Shown here piece after piece: positions 62,662-64,000 of a DNA stretch of 64,000 nucleotides. The stretch covers positions 702,501 through 766,500 of the forward strand of contig NZ_RCIZ01000002.1 of the NCBI RefSeq assembly GCF_003666685.1, in the 5' to 3' direction. Under the pieces are notes generated by a model. It did not search any database. It had not been told where the DNA came from and saw nothing but the letters and a program-made list of their open reading frames with translations. A program made the position numbers and the translations under genes. How positions within the stretch are numbered: position 1 is the first letter of the stretch; every line of letters begins with the position of its first letter. The stretch comes from Mesorhizobium sp. YM1C-6-2. Its GTDB lineage: Bacteria > Pseudomonadota > Alphaproteobacteria > Rhizobiales > Rhizobiaceae.

Positions 62662-63882
62662 TTGCAGCGATTCGAGAATGCCCGCGCGGCGGCCCGCGCG
62701 CTTCGTCCCGATGAGCCGGTCTATTGCTTCCGTCCGGAGGTGCTCAAGGCCGACGCCCGGCAATTCATGGAGATGTTCCCCGGCAAGACGGCCTACGCGG
62801 TCAAGACCAATGGCGAACAGATCGTCCTGAAGGCGCTCGCCGAAGCCGGCGTATCGGCGTTCGACGTCGCTTCGCCCGGCGAGTTCGCGGCGGTGCGTGC
62901 CGTCGCGCCCGATGCCGAGATGCTCTACATGCACCCGGTCAAGGCGCAGTCCGACATAAGGCTGGCGCTGGAGGAATATGGCATCCGAGTCATCGCGGTC
63001 GATCACGAGGACGAGATCACCAAGGTGACGCGGGTGGTGCGGGCGCTCGACCTCGACCCCGGCTCGCTGACCGTCTTCGTGCGCATCCAGACCAAGGGAC
63101 ACGCGGCCTACGAACTGTCGAAGAAATTCGGCGCCGGGCCGGCCAACGCCGTCGAACTCGCCGAGCGGCTGAACCGCACCGGCTTCCGGGTCGGGCTCTG
63201 CTTCCATGTCGGCAGCCAGATCGAGGACCCCGACACCTACGAGCGGGCGCTGGCGTCCGCCGACTGGGTGCGCAACCGGCTTTCGTTCGACCTCGCGGGG
63301 CTCGACGTGGGCGGCGGCTTCCCCGCCGAATACGGCAACGATCCGAGCCGCAAGCAGGTCGAGATGCCGTCGCTCGGCCAGCTGATGTCCAGGCTTGCCG
63401 GCGACATCAAGGAATATGGCTTCGACGGCATTCCGCTGGTCGCCGAACCCGGACGCGTCATCGTCGCGCGCTGCCTGTCGCTCATCGTGCGTGTGCTGCT
63501 GCGCAAGGGCAGGCGGCTCTACATCAATGACGGCATCTGGGCGTCGCTGTCCGATTCATGGACCGGCAAGATCACGCTGCCGGCGCGCTTCATCCCCGAT
63601 CCCGCGATCCGCTCGCGCAACGGCAGCGAGAAGAACATCGTACCTTTCAAGGTGTGCGGCGCCACCTGCGATTCGGTCGACATCCTGTCGCGGCCGTTCT
63701 GGCTGCCGGAGACGGTCGATACCGGCGACTGGATCGAGATCGGCCACATCGGCGCCTATTCGCTGTCGCTCAGGACCCGCTTCAACGGCTTCTATCCCGA
63801 CACCTTCGTCGAGGTCACCACGCCCTTCGACGAAGGCGACGCGCCGCAAGGTCTGGCGAGCCTGGAGACGATGGCGGACTAG
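62662..63882 (+). CDS. Type III PLP-dependent ornithine/lysine decarboxylase
   Basis: Fold III decarboxylase for polyamine synthesis. The TTG start at 62662 (QRFENARAAARALRPDE) has AGGAG upstream. PLP Lys K48 in AYAVKTNGE; CFHVGSQIEDP and DVGGGFPAEY bind phosphate; AEPGRVIVARC; the active-site Cys lies in KVCGATCDSVDILSR. 406 residues, like rhizobial ODC/LDC enzymes rather than DAP decarboxylase. Converges on a gene at the right edge, with a large hairpin between. Confidence 0.9.
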   Translation: MQRFENARAAARALRPDEPVYCFRPEVLKADARQFMEMFPGKTAYAVKTNGEQIVLKALAEAGVSAFDVASPGEFAAVRAVAPDAEMLYMHPVKAQSDIRLALEEYGIRVIAVDHEDEITKVTRVVRALDLDPGSLTVFVRIQTKGHAAYELSKKFGAGPANAVELAERLNRTGFRVGLCFHVGSQIEDPDTYERALASADWVRNRLSFDLAGLDVGGGFPAEYGNDPSRKQVEMPSLGQLMSRLAGDIKEYGFDGIPLVAEPGRVIVARCLSLIVRVLLRKGRRLYINDGIWASLSDSWTGKITLPARFIPDPAIRSRNGSEKNIVPFKVCGATCDSVDILSRPFWLPETVDTGDWIEIGHIGAYSLSLRTRFNGFYPDTFVEVTTPFDEGDAPQGLASLETMAD

Positions 63883-63886
63883 GGGA

Positions 63887-63948
63887 GATAAGGGAGTAGG
63901 TTAGTAGGGAATAGGAAGTGAGTTCCCCTACTAACCTACTCCCTTATC
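63887..63948. repeat. Long hairpin between convergent genes
   Basis: Perfect 23-base inverted arms (63887-63909 and 63926-63948) with a 16-base spacer, five bases after the decarboxylase stop. The arms contain GATAAGGGAGTAGG and are built from TAGGG/AGTAGG units; the flanking GGGG and CCCC could pair further after one mismatch. No T-run. Could serve as a bidirectional transcription or mRNA 3'-end structure or be a dispersed repeat. Confidence 0.75.
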
Positions 63949-63959
63949 CCCCTACTCCC

Positions 63960-64000
63960 CTAAGTCGCATTCTGCTTCAGCCACTTCTTCCACGCCGCCA
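63960..64000 (-). CDS. C-terminal end of an unidentified gene (cut by window edge)
   Basis: Minus-strand frame reading AAWKKWLKQNAT followed by TAG at 63960-63962, just beyond the hairpin. Composition looks like a genuine protein C terminus and the position fits a convergent neighbour, but only 12 residues are visible, so no product can be named. Confidence 0.35.
   Translation of the reverse strand, partial: AAWKKWLKQNAT

Overview
The window is a GC-rich, densely packed chromosomal segment from an alphaproteobacterium, most likely order Hyphomicrobiales (Rhizobiales), in or near the Phyllobacteriaceae/Mesorhizobium group. The reasons are gene content (a reductive pyrimidine pathway with RutR and PreTA, a BigR-type sulfide repressor with its fused sulfurtransferase/dioxygenase, an ArsR-methyltransferase fusion next to metF, an alpha-2-macroglobulin with an N-terminal PAN domain next to pbpC), frequent ATGA and GTGA start/stop overlaps, GGAGG-type ribosome binding sites, and palindromic intergenic repeats of the type common in rhizobia. 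Genus and species cannot be fixed from the sequence alone. I found no rRNA, tRNA, insertion sequence, prophage or CRISPR array.

Layout. 1-1780: end of a sulfate ABC transporter operon (sbp, cysT; cut by the left edge). 2005-16001: an envelope block with pbpC and a thioester alpha-2-macroglobulin on the minus strand, then tamA and tamB on the plus strand. 16333-22856: a dipeptide/oligopeptide-type ABC importer (Tat-exported binding protein, two permeases, one fused double ATPase). 22866-23459: a lipoprotein transglycosylase. 23751-28594: a C1/methylamine-type cassette (non-pyrrolysine MttB-family methyltransferase, dimethylglycine-dehydrogenase-like flavoprotein, cysteine hydrolase).

28733-44241 is dominated by pyrimidine breakdown: preT, an intervening SAM methyltransferase, preA; then, past DoxX, a Kef-type antiporter, a VOC protein and a sigma factor, come rutR, a beta-alanine-type aminotransferase and an N-carbamoyl-amino-acid hydrolase. 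These are followed by a MazEF-like toxin-antitoxin pair, a small secreted protein and an NMT1/ThiY-type ABC importer. Dihydropyrimidinase (hydA), the middle enzyme of the pathway, is not in the window. Two sites resembling the RutR box precede preT and the aminotransferase, which suggests one regulon in two transcription units.

44384-51382: a CHRD protein, the bigR/blh sulfide detoxification pair with a perfect 13-bp-arm operator, a TPP enzyme plus class III CoA-transferase pair, a DUF4160/DUF2442 putative toxin-antitoxin pair, a lysophospholipase-like hydrolase and a LapA-like membrane protein. 51587-53271: an ABC-2 exporter. 53287-59087: an EamA transporter, a glyoxalase-related protein, ettA, a small secreted Cys-rich protein, an SDR and a TrmO/DUF2293 pair. 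59221-61139: a SahR-like ArsR-methyltransferase and metF with a 16-bp palindrome upstream. The right end holds a 28-residue membrane miniprotein gene, a second EamA transporter, an ornithine/lysine-type decarboxylase and a large hairpin at the very end.

The most interesting points are the methyltransferase embedded between preT and preA, the toxin-antitoxin plus secreted-protein insertion in the pyrimidine operon where hydA might be expected, the rutR-sigma-VOC gene row, the in-frame insert with an inverted repeat in the dimethylglycine-dehydrogenase-like gene, and several clean operator palindromes (BigR, SahR-like, RutR-like, and an unassigned one in front of the peptide importer).
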